Source: Halosimplex halophilum
Lineage (GTDB): Archaea > Halobacteriota > Halobacteria > Halobacteriales > Haloarculaceae
Direction of reading: 5' to 3'
Assembly: GCF_004698125.1 (NCBI RefSeq)
Contig: NZ_SRHV01000005.1
Coordinates: 310,001 to 374,000, forward strand
DNA: 64,000 bases
A program made the position numbers and the translations under genes. Shown in pieces: positions 1 through 8,382 of this stretch; position 1 is the stretch's first letter; every line of letters starts with the position of its first letter. The notes below the pieces were generated by a model, which saw nothing but the letters and a program-made list of their open reading frames with translations, made no database searches and was not told the origin of the DNA.

Positions 1-409
1 ACATCGCCAGGAGGAACCCGTAGCCCGTCGCGGCCATCTGCCGGTCGTAGCGGGTGTCCGACCCGGTCCGGCGGTGGCGGCGGGCGACGAACAGCACCGG
101 CGCCACCAGCGGCGCGACGACCAGCAGCATGAGAAACAGGAAGAAGGCCCGGGAGAAGGTGAACGAGCCGCCGGGCGCCTCGGCGGTCGACCCCAGCAGC
201 GTCACGACCGCGAAGGTGAACAGCAGGACGATCCCGGCGCCGAACAGCGCGCTGGTGCCCGCGTAGATCCGGAACGCCAGCGAGTCGCTCGCGCGGACGG
301 CGTAGGGGTAGGCCGTGAGGATCCCCTTGTACGTCTCCGCGGCGCCCCCGTCGCTCGACGCCGACGCGACCTCCCCGTCAGCGCCCACCTCGTCCGTGGC
401 GTCGCTCAT
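1..409 (-). CDS. Membrane protein, C-terminus beyond window
   Basis: The frame opens at an ATG (complement 407-409) and runs off the left edge, giving 136 visible codons. The N-terminus is acidic and soluble (MSDATDEVGADGEV). It is followed by a hydrophobic segment (about residues 52-72, around FGAGIVLLFTFAVVTLLG) and a second one (about 83-106, FFLFLMLLVVAPLVAP), then a basic RRHRRTG stretch, so the basic stretch probably lies on the cytoplasmic side. It is divergent from the glucose-6-phosphate isomerase gene. I do not recognise the family. The overlapping plus-strand frames here are low-complexity shadows. Confidence 0.7.
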   Translation of the reverse strand, partial: MSDATDEVGADGEVASASSDGGAAETYKGILTAYPYAVRASDSLAFRIYAGTSALFGAGIVLLFTFAVVTLLGSTAEAPGGSFTFSRAFFLFLMLLVVAPLVAPVLFVARRHRRTGSDTRYDRQMAATGYGFLLAM

Positions 410-548
410 CCCCGGAGGGTTCGGCGCGGTCAGGAATAAACCACCCGTTCGACGGTCAGGGGCCGTCCGGGAGCCGTCCGGTCGCGCCGTGACGGCCGGC
501 CGGCGCGACCCGAAAAGGACTATCCCCTCTCCGGGCGACCACCCGGCC

Positions 549-1844
549 ATGAAGATCGACATCGGGAACGCGCTGGCGAGCGAGGCCGACCCCGGCATCG
601 AGCGGGCGGCCCTCGACGACCTCGACGAGCGCGTCGCCGACGCCCACGACCGGATCGCCCGCGGCATGGCCGACGACGAGTTCGGCTACGCCGCACTCAA
701 CCTGCCCGAACGCGCCGACGCGGCCGAGATCGAGGCCGCCGTCGACGGCTTCGATCCCGAGGCCGTCCTCACCGTCGGCATCGGCGGGTCGGCGCTGGGC
801 GCGGTGACGATCACCGAGGCGCTGGCCGGCGACTCGCCGGTCGACCACCACGCGCTGGACAACGTCGACCCCGCCCACGTGAACCGGCTGCTCGACGAGT
901 TGCCGCTCGGCGAGACGGTCGTCCACGTCGTCTCGCGGTCGGGGACCACCGCCGAGACGCTGGCGAACTTCCTCGTCGTCCGCGAGGCGATGGCATCGGC
1001 GGACGTCGACTGGACCGAGCGGACCGTCGTCACGACCGGCGAGTCCGGCCCGCTCCGCGAGCTGGCCGAGCGCGAGGGCCTGCCGGCGCTGGACGTGCCC
1101 GACGGCGTCCCCGGCCGCTTCTCGGCGCTGTCGACGGTCGGGCTGGTGCCCGCCGCGCTGATGGGCGTCGACCTGGAGGGGCTGCTCGCCGGGGGTCGCG
1201 CGGGCGCCGACGCGCTCGCGGGCTCGCTGTACGACTGCCCGGCCTACGCCTACGGCGCGGTCGCCTACGCGCTCGACGAGCGCGGCGCGACGATCAACGC
1301 GATGATGCCCTACGCCGAGGGGCTGGAGTCGTTCGCCGAGTGGTTCGCCCAGCTGTGGGCCGAGAGCCTCGGGAAGGACGGTGGGGGCCAGACGCCCGCT
1401 CGCGCGCTCGGCGCGACAGACCAGCACTCCCAGCTGCAGCTCTACCGGGCGGGACCCCGGGACAAGCTCGTCACCGTCGTCCGCCCGCGCGAGCGCCCGG
1501 ACTGCCGGATTCCGGAGACGGACGTGGAATCCCTCGAATACCTCGGCGGGCAGGACCTGGGGACGCTGCTGGACGCGGAGTTCGAGGCCACCGAGGCGAG
1601 CCTCGCCGCCGCCGAGCGCCCCTCGGTGCGGGTCGAGATCGACGGCGTAGACGCCGAGAGCGTCGGCCGGCTCCTCTTCGACATGGAGGCCGCCTGCGTG
1701 CTGGCGGGCGAACTCTACGGCGTCGAGACGTTCACCCAGCCCGCGGTCGAGTGGGGCAAAAAGGCCGCCCGCGGCCTGCTCGGCGGCGGCGACTTCGAGG
1801 AGGCCGACGCCGTACGCGAGAAGACGGAACTCGTCGTCGAGTAG
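549..1844 (+). CDS. pgi: Glucose-6-phosphate isomerase
   Basis: This 431-residue cytoplasmic enzyme would interconvert glucose 6-phosphate and fructose 6-phosphate. Haloarchaea use it in gluconeogenesis and in feeding fructose 6-phosphate into the semi-phosphorylated Entner-Doudoroff route. It shows the two SIS-like sugar-phosphate binding halves: GIGGSALGAVT near residue 78, SRSGTTAETLANF near 130, and the C-terminal QPAVEWGKKAARGLL with the conserved lysine region. The open frame extends upstream to 315, but the ATG at 549 begins the conserved protein (MKIDIGNAL) and lies just after an AT-richer stretch (aaaaggactatcc), so I chose it. The length is typical of archaeal/bacterial PGI of the short type. 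It is monocistronic, with a 500-base non-coding stretch after it. Confidence 0.93.
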   Translation: MKIDIGNALASEADPGIERAALDDLDERVADAHDRIARGMADDEFGYAALNLPERADAAEIEAAVDGFDPEAVLTVGIGGSALGAVTITEALAGDSPVDHHALDNVDPAHVNRLLDELPLGETVVHVVSRSGTTAETLANFLVVREAMASADVDWTERTVVTTGESGPLRELAEREGLPALDVPDGVPGRFSALSTVGLVPAALMGVDLEGLLAGGRAGADALAGSLYDCPAYAYGAVAYALDERGATINAMMPYAEGLESFAEWFAQLWAESLGKDGGGQTPARALGATDQHSQLQLYRAGPRDKLVTVVRPRERPDCRIPETDVESLEYLGGQDLGTLLDAEFEATEASLAAAERPSVRVEIDGVDAESVGRLLFDMEAACVLAGELYGVETFTQPAVEWGKKAARGLLGGGDFEEADAVREKTELVVE

Positions 1845-2374
1845 CCGGCGAGCGACAGAGTCCCAACCAGCGTCACTGCTGGCGTACAGGCAGGAGCCGT
1901 TTCGGTAAGCGGTCGCGGTGCGGTCGGCGCGCGCTGGAGCGCGCGTTCATGCGCGCGACGGTAGCCGCGCGAGGGATTCGCGACTCGTGTGTCGCGAATC
2001 GGCTGGGGAGGCTCGTGGCCGTCTGCGGTGCTGTGCGAGGCGGTTGCGGTCCTGGTGGACTGAAAGGGCGAGGCGCGCTCGCGTCCAGTTGAGTCGTCTG
2101 AGCGGGCACTATCCGCGCGGGCGGTGCCGAGAGCGCGGGTATCCCGCTCAGCGACCGCGAGCGCGGCGAGGGCTTTCATCGCTCGCTGTCCCCTGCGGCC
2201 GATCCTGAAGCTAGCGAGCGCGCCGAGGGCTTTCGTCGCCTGCTGTCGACTGCGGTCGCTGTCGCGCTCATTTCACCCGCACCAGAACCAACTACTCAAC
2301 GAATATTGTGAACTGAACGGCTCCGCGGGACCGGTGCAGTCAAACCCGTGGACTCCCTACCGGCGGCCACGCAG
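1845..2374. repeat. Gene-free spacer with imperfect internal repeat
   Basis: No convincing gene lies between pgi and the CPBP protease gene. The stretch holds many short GC-rich palindromes and an imperfect direct repeat of about 42 bases, at 2161-2202 and 2218-2259, both containing the core cgagggcttt; about 34 of the 42 positions agree. The phrase gactgaaagggcgaggc at about 2059-2075 resembles dispersed intergenic repeats I associate with haloarchaeal genomes, but I could not check this. An AT-rich patch at 2296-2309 (aacgaatattgtg) is the likely promoter of the next gene. Confidence 0.5.
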
Positions 2375-3139
2375 ATGGGTACGGAGTACTACCGCGTCGC
2401 CGACATGGAGACTCGCGTCGAGAGCCTGTTCCACTCGATCGCGCTGGTGGTCTCGGCGTTCATCCTCGGGACCTTCCTGATCGCCGGTGCCGGGTCGGTC
2501 CTGAGCGCGCTCGGCTTCGACGTCACGTCGACGGCGACGCTGCCGCCGCTGGCCTACGCCGCGCTGACGGCCACGCAGTTCGTCGGCTTCTTCGCCGTCG
2601 TCGCGGCCTATCTCACGTGGCGCTCCGACGAGCAGTTCTTCCAGGTCGCCGTCCCGTCGCTCCGGGACCTGGGCTGGGTCGTCGCCGGCTTCGTCGCCCT
2701 GTTCGCCGTCGCGTCGGCGCTGTCGGCGGTCATCCAGGCCGCCGGCGTCGACAGCGCGACCAACCAGGTGATCACGCAGGGCCAGCAGGACCCCGTTCGC
2801 TTCCTCTACCTGATCCCCGTGACCTTCCTGTTCGTCGCGCCCGCCGAGGAGCTGCTGTTCCGCGGGATCGTCCAGGGACTCTTCCGCCGGGCCTACGGCG
2901 TCGTCCCCGCGGTCGTGCTGGCCAGCGCCGTCTTCGGCGCGATGCACTACTTCGCGCTGTTGGGCTCGGAGGGCAGCGTCGTCTCGACGCTCGCCGTGGC
3001 CGCCGCGCTCGGGCTCGTCCTCGGGACGCTGTACGAGCTCTCCGAGAACATCGCCGTCCCCGTCGTCGTCCACGGGCTGTGGAACACGATGAGCTTCCTC
3101 CTGCAGTACCTGCAGGCGACCGGCGCCGTCGGCGGGTGA
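2375..3139 (+). CDS. CPBP-family intramembrane metalloprotease
   Basis: This 254-residue polytopic membrane protein belongs to the CPBP/Abi (CaaX protease and bacteriocin-processing) family. The family signatures are present: APAEELLFRG (motif 1, Glu-Glu-x3-Arg), then FGAMHYF (motif 2, with His), then VVHGLWNTM (motif 3, His-x3-Asn). About six to eight hydrophobic segments can be seen. In this family the Glu and His residues coordinate a catalytic metal; the substrate here is unknown. Possible starts are GTG 2348, ATG 2375 and ATG 2405. I prefer 2375 because it gives a short polar N-terminus before the first membrane helix. There is no operon partner; the next gene is 119 bases away. Confidence 0.88.
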   Translation: MGTEYYRVADMETRVESLFHSIALVVSAFILGTFLIAGAGSVLSALGFDVTSTATLPPLAYAALTATQFVGFFAVVAAYLTWRSDEQFFQVAVPSLRDLGWVVAGFVALFAVASALSAVIQAAGVDSATNQVITQGQQDPVRFLYLIPVTFLFVAPAEELLFRGIVQGLFRRAYGVVPAVVLASAVFGAMHYFALLGSEGSVVSTLAVAAALGLVLGTLYELSENIAVPVVVHGLWNTMSFLLQYLQATGAVGG

Positions 3140-3258
3140 GCGGCCGGCCCCGTCGGCGCCGAACCCGACTCCGCGACTCCCCGACTCGACTGCCAGGAAT
3201 CGCAGTCTGACGGCCGTCTGACGGGTAGTTAAGCCGAGCGGGCGAAAATACGGGGTGT

Positions 3259-3405
3259 ATGCCGACCCGCTACACGGTCGTCTGTGACGACGACCGCGCC
3301 CGGGAGATCGAGGCGATCGCCCGGCAGTACGACCTCACGGAGGAGGAAGTACTCCGGCAGCTCGTCGACACCGGGCTCGAACAGCTCGACGAACAGACCC
3401 AGTAG
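3259..3405 (+). CDS. Small ribbon-helix-helix-like (CopG-type) protein
   Basis: A 48-residue frame begins MPTRYTVVCDDDRAREIEAI and ends LEQLDEQTQ. An N-terminal beta-like stretch (RYTVVC) is followed by two predicted helices (ARAREIEAIARQY and TEEEVLRQLVDTGLEQL), the layout of a CopG/MetJ-like DNA-binding fold. That fold assignment is inferred from pattern, not from a match. Codon composition is typical for the genome and an AT-rich stretch (gcgaaaatacg) lies 10-20 bases upstream. It is convergent with the Nob1 gene, so it is probably a stand-alone regulator and not an antitoxin of that PIN-domain protein. Confidence 0.6.
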   Translation: MPTRYTVVCDDDRAREIEAIARQYDLTEEEVLRQLVDTGLEQLDEQTQ

Positions 3406-3483
3406 CGGGTGGGCGGGACTGGGGCAGTCGCCGAGGGCGGATGGCTGGCCAACGGCGGCTCGGGCGGACTCGCGAGCGGCGGC

Positions 3484-3942
3484 TCAGGCGGGGTTCTTCC
3501 GCGTGAGGTCGCTCCCGCAGACGGGACAGCGGTCGTGGTTCTCGTCGAACTCGCGGCCGCAGCCGGAACACTGGAAGCGCCAGTCGCGCTGCTCGGTGAT
3601 CCCCTCGCGGGCGATGAGCTCGACCGCCACCTCCAGCTTCTCGGCGACGTTCTGCATGGCGTAGTCGTCGGTGACGAGCCGGCCGTCGAGCTCGAACGCG
3701 GCGGCGACCAGCCGGATGTCCGTCTCCGAGAGGGTCTCGAGGTCGCCCGTCTCGCGGGCGGCGCGCTCGATCCGCTCGACGGTCTCCTCCTCGGGGATGT
3801 GGATGTGCATGCCCGACCCCTCCATGGCGTCGTAGCGGTAGGCGCTCTCGTCCTCCAGCTCCTCGCGGACGAGCGGGATCGTGGCCTGCTGTTCGGTCGT
3901 GTGATACTCGTTGATAAAAGCCGAGGCGTCGAGGACGTACAT
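3484..3942 (-). CDS. nob1: Nob1-like rRNA maturation endonuclease (PIN domain plus zinc ribbon)
   Basis: This 152-residue protein has an N-terminal PIN nuclease domain: MYVLDASAFI carries the first acidic residue (Asp5), SETDIRLV the central Asp75, and TDDYAMQNVA the Asp92/Asp93 pair. A C-terminal zinc ribbon follows, with Cys125-x2-Cys128 and Cys139-x2-Cys142. This domain order is that of archaeal Nob1, which cleaves the 3' end of 16S rRNA during small-subunit maturation. Its ATG abuts the stop codon of the upstream PRC-barrel gene (TAAATG), so the two are co-transcribed and probably translationally coupled. The zinc ribbon separates it from VapC toxins. Confidence 0.9.
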   Translation of the reverse strand: MYVLDASAFINEYHTTEQQATIPLVREELEDESAYRYDAMEGSGMHIHIPEEETVERIERAARETGDLETLSETDIRLVAAAFELDGRLVTDDYAMQNVAEKLEVAVELIAREGITEQRDWRFQCSGCGREFDENHDRCPVCGSDLTRKNPA

Positions 3943-4182
3943 TTAGCGCTGGACGATCATCTGGTCTTTGACTGCCTGGACGCGGTCGACGGGCACGAGG
4001 AGGTGGCCCTGCTCGTCGACCTCGAACTGCGAGTTGTCGAGGTGCTCGTTGGGCTCGATGATGAGGTTCTGCAACCGACCGGTCTCCAGGTCCATCGTGA
4101 TGTTGTACAGCATCCCCATCTCGGCGCCGTCCGTTCCGGTGACGGCCTTGCCGGAGAGGTTCTCGGCGAGTATCTCGGCCAT
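3943..4182 (-). CDS. PRC-barrel domain protein
   Basis: This 79-residue protein runs from MAEILAENLSGKAV to VKDQMIVQR. The sequence GKAVTGTDGAEMGMLYNITMD followed by GRLQNLIIEP matches the small beta-barrel PRC fold, which is found in the photosynthetic reaction-centre H subunit and in RimM, a ribosome maturation factor. It is the first gene of a two-gene operon with nob1, its stop directly touching the nob1 start. That linkage makes a role in rRNA processing reasonable, but it is inference. A longer upstream reading frame exists, but it runs antisense to the halocyanin gene and was rejected. Confidence 0.85.
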   Translation of the reverse strand: MAEILAENLSGKAVTGTDGAEMGMLYNITMDLETGRLQNLIIEPNEHLDNSQFEVDEQGHLLVPVDRVQAVKDQMIVQR

Positions 4183-4330
4183 ACTCCCGACTACCGAGTG
4201 AGGCCCCATAAACGCCACGGGGCCGTCTGACGACCGCGTGACGCCCGCTGTGCGGTCCGTCGGGGCCCGCCGCGGGCTCACAGTCGCCGGAACCACCGGG
4301 ATTATGCGGGTGGTCGTCCATGTCGTCGCC

Positions 4331-4870
4331 ATGGAGCGCAGACGCCTGTTGCGGACGAGCGCCGTCGCGCTCGCGGGGCTCGTCCCGGGGTGCGGGCTGG
4401 GATCGGGTGACGGCACGGCGACGCCGGACGACGATCCGGCACCGAGCGACCCGCCGGCCGCCACGACCGGCGCGCCGACCGCCGCGCCGACGGCGACGCC
4501 GACCGCGGAGCCGACGCCGACGCCGACGGCGACCCCCACTGCCACGCCGACGGCGACGCCCACGCCGGCGCCGAGCGACGCCGACCAGGTCGTCGCCGTC
4601 GCCGACGGGTCGGGGGAGTTCGACCCCGAGACCTTCGAGATAGCGACCGGCGAGACGGTCGTCTGGGTGTGGCACGCGTCCGGCCACAACGTCCGGGCGA
4701 CCGCGCGGCCGCGGGGCTCGACGTTCACCGGCACCCCCGGCGGCGACGGGACCACCTACGGCGAGGGGTACACCTTCGCCCACACCTTCGAGGTCGCCGG
4801 CCAGTACGAGTACCGCTGTTACCCCTACCGGAACCTCGGCATGACGGGCTCGTTCACCGTCGTCGAGTGA
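4331..4870 (+). CDS. Halocyanin-like lipoprotein with altered copper site
   Basis: This 179-residue protein begins with a twin-arginine-like signal (MERRRLLRTS) and a lipobox ending at Cys21, so it is probably lipid-anchored outside the membrane. Residues 30-82 are a Thr/Pro/Ala-rich low-complexity linker. Residues 85-179 form a cupredoxin domain (GETVVWVWH). Type-1 copper ligands are normally His, Cys, His, Met. Here His119, Cys163 and Met171 are in place, but the second His is Tyr166 in the motif CYPYRNLGM. It may therefore bind copper differently or not at all. The gene 91 bases downstream is a paralogue that keeps the histidine. Family: small blue-copper electron carriers. Confidence 0.87.
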   Translation: MERRRLLRTSAVALAGLVPGCGLGSGDGTATPDDDPAPSDPPAATTGAPTAAPTATPTAEPTPTPTATPTATPTATPTPAPSDADQVVAVADGSGEFDPETFEIATGETVVWVWHASGHNVRATARPRGSTFTGTPGGDGTTYGEGYTFAHTFEVAGQYEYRCYPYRNLGMTGSFTVVE

Positions 4871-4961
4871 CGGGGCGTCGCCCGCCGGGTGACGCAGCCT
4901 CGCCCACCGAGTGGTCCGGAGCGTCGCGGGGTTTATTCCGCGACGGTCCTGAGCGGGGGGC

Positions 4962-5546
4962 ATGGACCGCCGTAGCCTGCTCCGACTGGGTGGAACCGCG
5001 CTCGCCGCCGCCGTCGCCGGCTGCGGCGGGGACGACGACACCGAAACCGACGACGGCTCCGGGACCGACGGCGACGCGACGCCGACCGAGAGCCCGACGC
5101 CGACGGAAACGCCCGGGACGGATACGCTCACCCCCTCACCCACCGCCGAGGCGACGCCCACCGCGACGCCGACCGACACGCCCGACTCGGCGGGGACGCC
5201 GACCGCGAGTCCCACGCCCACCGAGACGCCGACGCCCACGGCGACACCCAGGCAGGCCGCGCAGGTCGTCGCCGTCGCCGACGGAGGACTGTCGTTCTCG
5301 CCCGAGACCTTCGAGATAGCGACCGGCGAGACGGTCGTCTGGGTGTGGCACAGCTCCGGGCACAACGTGCGTCCCGCGACGACCCCGAGCGGGTCGGCGT
5401 TCTCGGGGACGGCCGGCGGCGACGGCGACCTCTACGACGAGGGCCACGAGCTGTCGTTCACCTTCGAGACGCCCGGCGAGTACGAGTACTACTGCAGCCC
5501 CCACCGAACTGCCGGGATGACGGGCTCGTTCACCGTCACGGAGTAG
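4962..5546 (+). CDS. Halocyanin (blue-copper lipoprotein)
   Basis: This 194-residue protein starts MDRRSLLRLG, a twin-arginine-like signal, and has lipobox Cys21 (AAVAGC). A Thr/Pro-rich linker covers about residues 24-97 and a cupredoxin domain follows. All four expected copper ligands are present: His134 (SGHNVR), Cys178, His181 and Met186 (CSPHRTAGM). It probably shuttles electrons at the outer face of the membrane. It is a tandem paralogue of the preceding gene; the two share a perfect 51-base block (4625-4675 and 5301-5351), which points to a fairly recent duplication or gene conversion. Confidence 0.92.
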   Translation: MDRRSLLRLGGTALAAAVAGCGGDDDTETDDGSGTDGDATPTESPTPTETPGTDTLTPSPTAEATPTATPTDTPDSAGTPTASPTPTETPTPTATPRQAAQVVAVADGGLSFSPETFEIATGETVVWVWHSSGHNVRPATTPSGSAFSGTAGGDGDLYDEGHELSFTFETPGEYEYYCSPHRTAGMTGSFTVTE

Positions 5547-5644
5547 CCCCGTGCGAGCGACGGCGGGCGCGCGCACGGGCAGATGAGATCACTTATCCGG
5601 CCCGCGGGGCTGATCCGAGACAACCGAACTTCTGTGGTGATAGG

Positions 5645-7459
5645 ATGGCAGACTCACAACCGACAGACACCGACGACGAGTCCGAGGCGACGCTTCGGAC
5701 ACCGATAGTCGCCGTACTCGGCCACGTCGACCACGGCAAGACCAGCCTGCTCGACGAGATCCGCGGCTCCGCGGTCACCGAGGGCGAGTCCGGCGCGATC
5801 ACCCAGCACATCGGCGCGACCGCGGTCCCGCTCGACGTGATCTCCGAGATCGCCGGCGAACTCGTCGACCCCGACGACTTCGACCTGCCCGGCCTCCTCT
5901 TCATCGACACGCCCGGCCACCACTCCTTCTCGACGCTGCGCTCGCGGGGCGGGGCGCTGGCCGACATCGCGATCCTCGTCGTCGACGTGAACGACGGCTT
6001 CCAGCCCCAGACGCTCGAAGCCGTCGACATCCTCAGCCGCACGCAGACCCCCTTCATCGTCGCCGCGAACAAGATCGACACCACGCCCGGCTGGAACCCC
6101 AACCCGAACGCCCCCAGCAAGCAGACCATCGAGGCCCAGACCGACCGCGTCCAGAGCGACCTCAACGAGAACCTCTACGAGCTCATCGGCGATCTGTCCG
6201 ACAACGACTTCTCGGCGGACATGTACTGGCGCGTCCAGGACTTCCAGAACAACGTCGGCGTCGTCCCCGTCTCCGCCGAGACCGGCGAGGGCATCCCCGA
6301 CCTGCTGACCGTCATGATGGGCCTCTCCCAGCGCTACATGAAAGCGGAGATGGCCGTCGACGTGGACGGGCCCGCCGCCGGCACGGTACTGGAGGTCACC
6401 GACACCCAGGGCTTCGGGGCGACCGTCGACGCCATCATCTACGACGGCACCATCTCGGCCGACGACCAGATCGTGGTCGGCGGCGTCGAGGGCCCCATCG
6501 TCACCGAGGTCCGCGCGCTGCTGCGCCCGCGCCCGCTCGAGGAGATCCGCACCGAGGGCCAGTTCGAACAGGTCGACTCGGTCAAGGCCGCCGACGGCAT
6601 CAAGATCGCCGCGCCGGACCTCGACGACGCGATGGCCGGCGCGCCCATCCGCGTCGTCGGCGACCGCGACGTGGACGACGTGATCGAGGAGGTCCGCGCC
6701 GAACTCGCGGACATCGCCGTCCAGACCGAGGAGGAGGGCGTCGTCGTCAAGGCCGACACGCTCGGGAGCCTGGAGGCCCTGGCCTCGACGCTCGAAGAGG
6801 AGGAGATCCCCATCGTCCGCGCCGAGGTCGGCGACATCGCGCCGCGGGACGTGCGCGTCGCCGAGACGGCCAACGAGGACAAACACCGCACCATCCTCGG
6901 GTTCGGCGTCGAGGTGCTCGACGACGCGGCGGACCTGGCCGAACAGGAGGACGTGCGGGTCTTCGACCACGACGTGATCTACCGGCTGGTCGAGGAGTAC
7001 GAGGAGTTCGTCGAGGAGCGCGAGCGCGCCCAGCAGGACCAGGTCCTCGAAAATATCACCCGGCCCGCCCGCTTCCGGATCCTCGACGACCACACCTTCC
7101 GCCAGTCCGATCCCGCCGTCGTCGGCGTCGAGGTGCTCGGCGGCACGCTCAGACGCAACTCCAACGTCGCGCTGTTCGAGGGCAGCGAGCCCGAGCGCGT
7201 GGGCCTGCTCAAGTCCATCCAGGACGAGGGCGAGGACGTCGACGAACTACAGCGCGGCGAGCGCGCGGCCGTCTCCATCGACGGCCCCACCGTCGGCCGC
7301 CAGATCGAGGAAGGGGACGAACTCTGGACGGAGATCCCCGAGAAACACGCCAAGATCCTCGAACAGGAGCTCTCGGAGGACATCCCCGTCAGCGAACTCG
7401 AGACGCTCAACGCGTACCTCGAGAAGCGGCGCAACCGCGACCCCTTCTGGGGGAAGTGA
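5645..7459 (+). CDS. infB: Translation initiation factor aIF5B (IF2-like GTPase)
   Basis: This 604-residue GTPase promotes subunit joining at the end of translation initiation. Motifs: P-loop GHVDHGKT (about residues 25-32), switch II DTPGH, and NKID for guanine recognition. After the G domain come beta-barrel domain II, the alpha/beta/alpha domain III (around [14 protein letters not shown]) and domain IV with the long connecting helix region [11 protein letters not shown]. The protein lacks the long N-terminal extension of bacterial IF2, as expected for archaea. The ATG at 5645 was chosen because the upstream open frame overlaps the halocyanin gene and only from here does the protein align with the family. 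A 9-base hairpin follows the gene. Confidence 0.95.
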   Translation: MADSQPTDTDDESEATLRTPIVAVLGHVDHGKTSLLDEIRGSAVTEGESGAITQHIGATAVPLDVISEIAGELVDPDDFDLPGLLFIDTPGHHSFSTLRSRGGALADIAILVVDVNDGFQPQTLEAVDILSRTQTPFIVAANKIDTTPGWNPNPNAPSKQTIEAQTDRVQSDLNENLYELIGDLSDNDFSADMYWRVQDFQNNVGVVPVSAETGEGIPDLLTVMMGLSQRYMKAEMAVDVDGPAAGTVLEVTDTQGFGATVDAIIYDGTISADDQIVVGGVEGPIVTEVRALLRPRPLEEIRTEGQFEQVDSVKAADGIKIAAPDLDDAMAGAPIRVVGDRDVDDVIEEVRAELADIAVQTEEEGVVVKADTLGSLEALASTLEEEEIPIVRAEVGDIAPRDVRVAETANEDKHRTILGFGVEVLDDAADLAEQEDVRVFDHDVIYRLVEEYEEFVEERERAQQDQVLENITRPARFRILDDHTFRQSDPAVVGVEVLGGTLRRNSNVALFEGSEPERVGLLKSIQDEGEDVDELQRGERAAVSIDGPTVGRQIEEGDELWTEIPEKHAKILEQELSEDIPVSELETLNAYLEKRRNRDPFWGK

Positions 7460-7490
7460 CCGACCGAGAAGGGGCCGACGCCGAACTAAC

Positions 7491-7516
7491 CGACTTCGGC
7501 GGCCGCTCCGAAGTCG
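7491..7516 (+). terminator. Hairpin downstream of infB
   Basis: A perfect 9-base inverted repeat (cgacttcgg at 7491-7499, ccgaagtcg at 7508-7516) with an 8-base loop lies 32 bases after the infB stop, in the convergent gap before a minus-strand gene. No strong T-run follows, so it may be an RNA-stabilising or bidirectional 3'-end hairpin and not a classical terminator. Confidence 0.4.
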
Positions 7517-7554
7517 TCCCGGCGCCGTTCAAATTGACGCGAGGGAACTGGCGT

Positions 7555-8088
7555 TCAGGTATCTTCACCGTAGTCGCTCAGGACGTCAGCCCGGCTGAGT
7601 ACCTCGATCACCCCCGAGTACATCTTCGCTGTCTCGGGACTCACATCTCGCACGTCTCTGTAGACGTCCAGAAACGTGAACGACTCGCCAGTGTGCATCT
7701 GTGACCTGACGTAGAGCGGTACCAAGACGTTCAATATCTCGTCGGCTGTACGGACTGCCTCTGAGCCTTCATCGTAGTCCTGTTCGAACTCATCTGCCAA
7801 CTCGTCGGGGGGCTGGACCTCCCCGTCCGGATCTTCGAGACTATCGAAGGTCTCTGCCAACCGCCCGGTGGTCGCCTGCAGTATGTCGCCCGATAAGTCG
7901 GCAGCAGGCCGGACTATCCGATTGTACGCGGCCGCTTGAGTGCGGATCTCCTCGGCGATCTCTTGGGGGGGTCGATCGAAATCGCCCGCTCGTAGCGTGC
8001 CGGTGTCAAACAGTCGCAGCAGCTCGCGCTCGACCTCCGCTGGAGCGATACGTTCGGTATTCGCGTCGTCACTGGCGTCTTCGGTCAT
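7555..8088 (-). CDS. Uncharacterised acidic protein
   Basis: A 177-residue soluble, strongly acidic protein that I do not recognise. It is predicted mostly helical: VERELLRLFDTGTL, EIAEEIRTQAAAYNRIV, GRLAETFDSLED, then RTADEILNVLVPLYVRSQ. The C-terminal half, with VLVPLYVRSQMHTGESFTFLDVYRDV and MYSGVIEVLSRADVLSDYG, resembles a small helical or winged-helix domain, but I see no catalytic motif. The frame is open up to 8430, yet the ATG at 8088 sits about 27 bases after a TATA-like box (8115-8120 on the complement), supporting this start. Base composition is somewhat AT-richer than its neighbours, so it may be accessory. Convergent with infB. Confidence 0.65.
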   Translation of the reverse strand: MTEDASDDANTERIAPAEVERELLRLFDTGTLRAGDFDRPPQEIAEEIRTQAAAYNRIVRPAADLSGDILQATTGRLAETFDSLEDPDGEVQPPDELADEFEQDYDEGSEAVRTADEILNVLVPLYVRSQMHTGESFTFLDVYRDVRDVSPETAKMYSGVIEVLSRADVLSDYGEDT

Positions 8089-8110
8089 CGATAACCCATA
8101 GAGCTCCGAA

Positions 8111-8120
8111 TATGTATAAT
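8111..8120 (-). promoter_or_regulatory. TATA-like promoter for 7555-8088
   Basis: An AT-rich run (tatgtataat on the plus strand) centres about 27 bases before the ATG at 8088, which would give a nearly leaderless transcript. Confidence 0.5.
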
Positions 8121-8352
8121 TGATGTATATTTTCGGGACTCGATGGAGGGCGGGGTTCTCGGGAGCGCCACTGGCGCAGCGTAATGTATCTACCCTTCGA
8201 GGCCTGTCACGGCGTCCGGTGAACGTCGGAGTTTTTACTCCGTCTTCGATCTGCGATCTCGGCCGGGGGAGTGGGACCTCCTCGGGGAGCGTGCCCGTGT
8301 GAACGTAGACAACCGCCTCTCGATCCCCCTCACTGCACACGCAGTAATAACA

Positions 8353-8358
8353 TTTAAT
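8353..8358 (+). promoter_or_regulatory. TATA-like promoter for 8383-8598
   Basis: The box tttaat in catttaattag is centred 27 bases before the GTG at 8383. This fits a leaderless transcript and supports the GTG start. The 294-base gap 8089-8382 otherwise holds only the divergent promoter at 8111-8120 and a short hairpin (cggag/ctccg, 8227-8242). Confidence 0.55.
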
Positions 8359-8382
8359 TAGGTCACGCTCGACGGTTGACAC

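Noticed and set aside
456-1427. Long minus-strand frame opposite pgi
   Set aside because: It is antisense to a well-supported enzyme, and its composition (Arg/Gly/Val-rich, no motif) is that of a shadow frame in GC-rich DNA.
3335-5365. 676-codon minus-strand frame
   Set aside because: It covers two halocyanin genes and the Nob1/PRC operon antisense or out of frame; the protein is a low-complexity Val/Gly/Ser and Arg mix.
5654-7093. 479-codon frame antisense to infB
   Set aside because: Composition is the reverse-complement signature of an acidic haloarchaeal gene; no family pattern.
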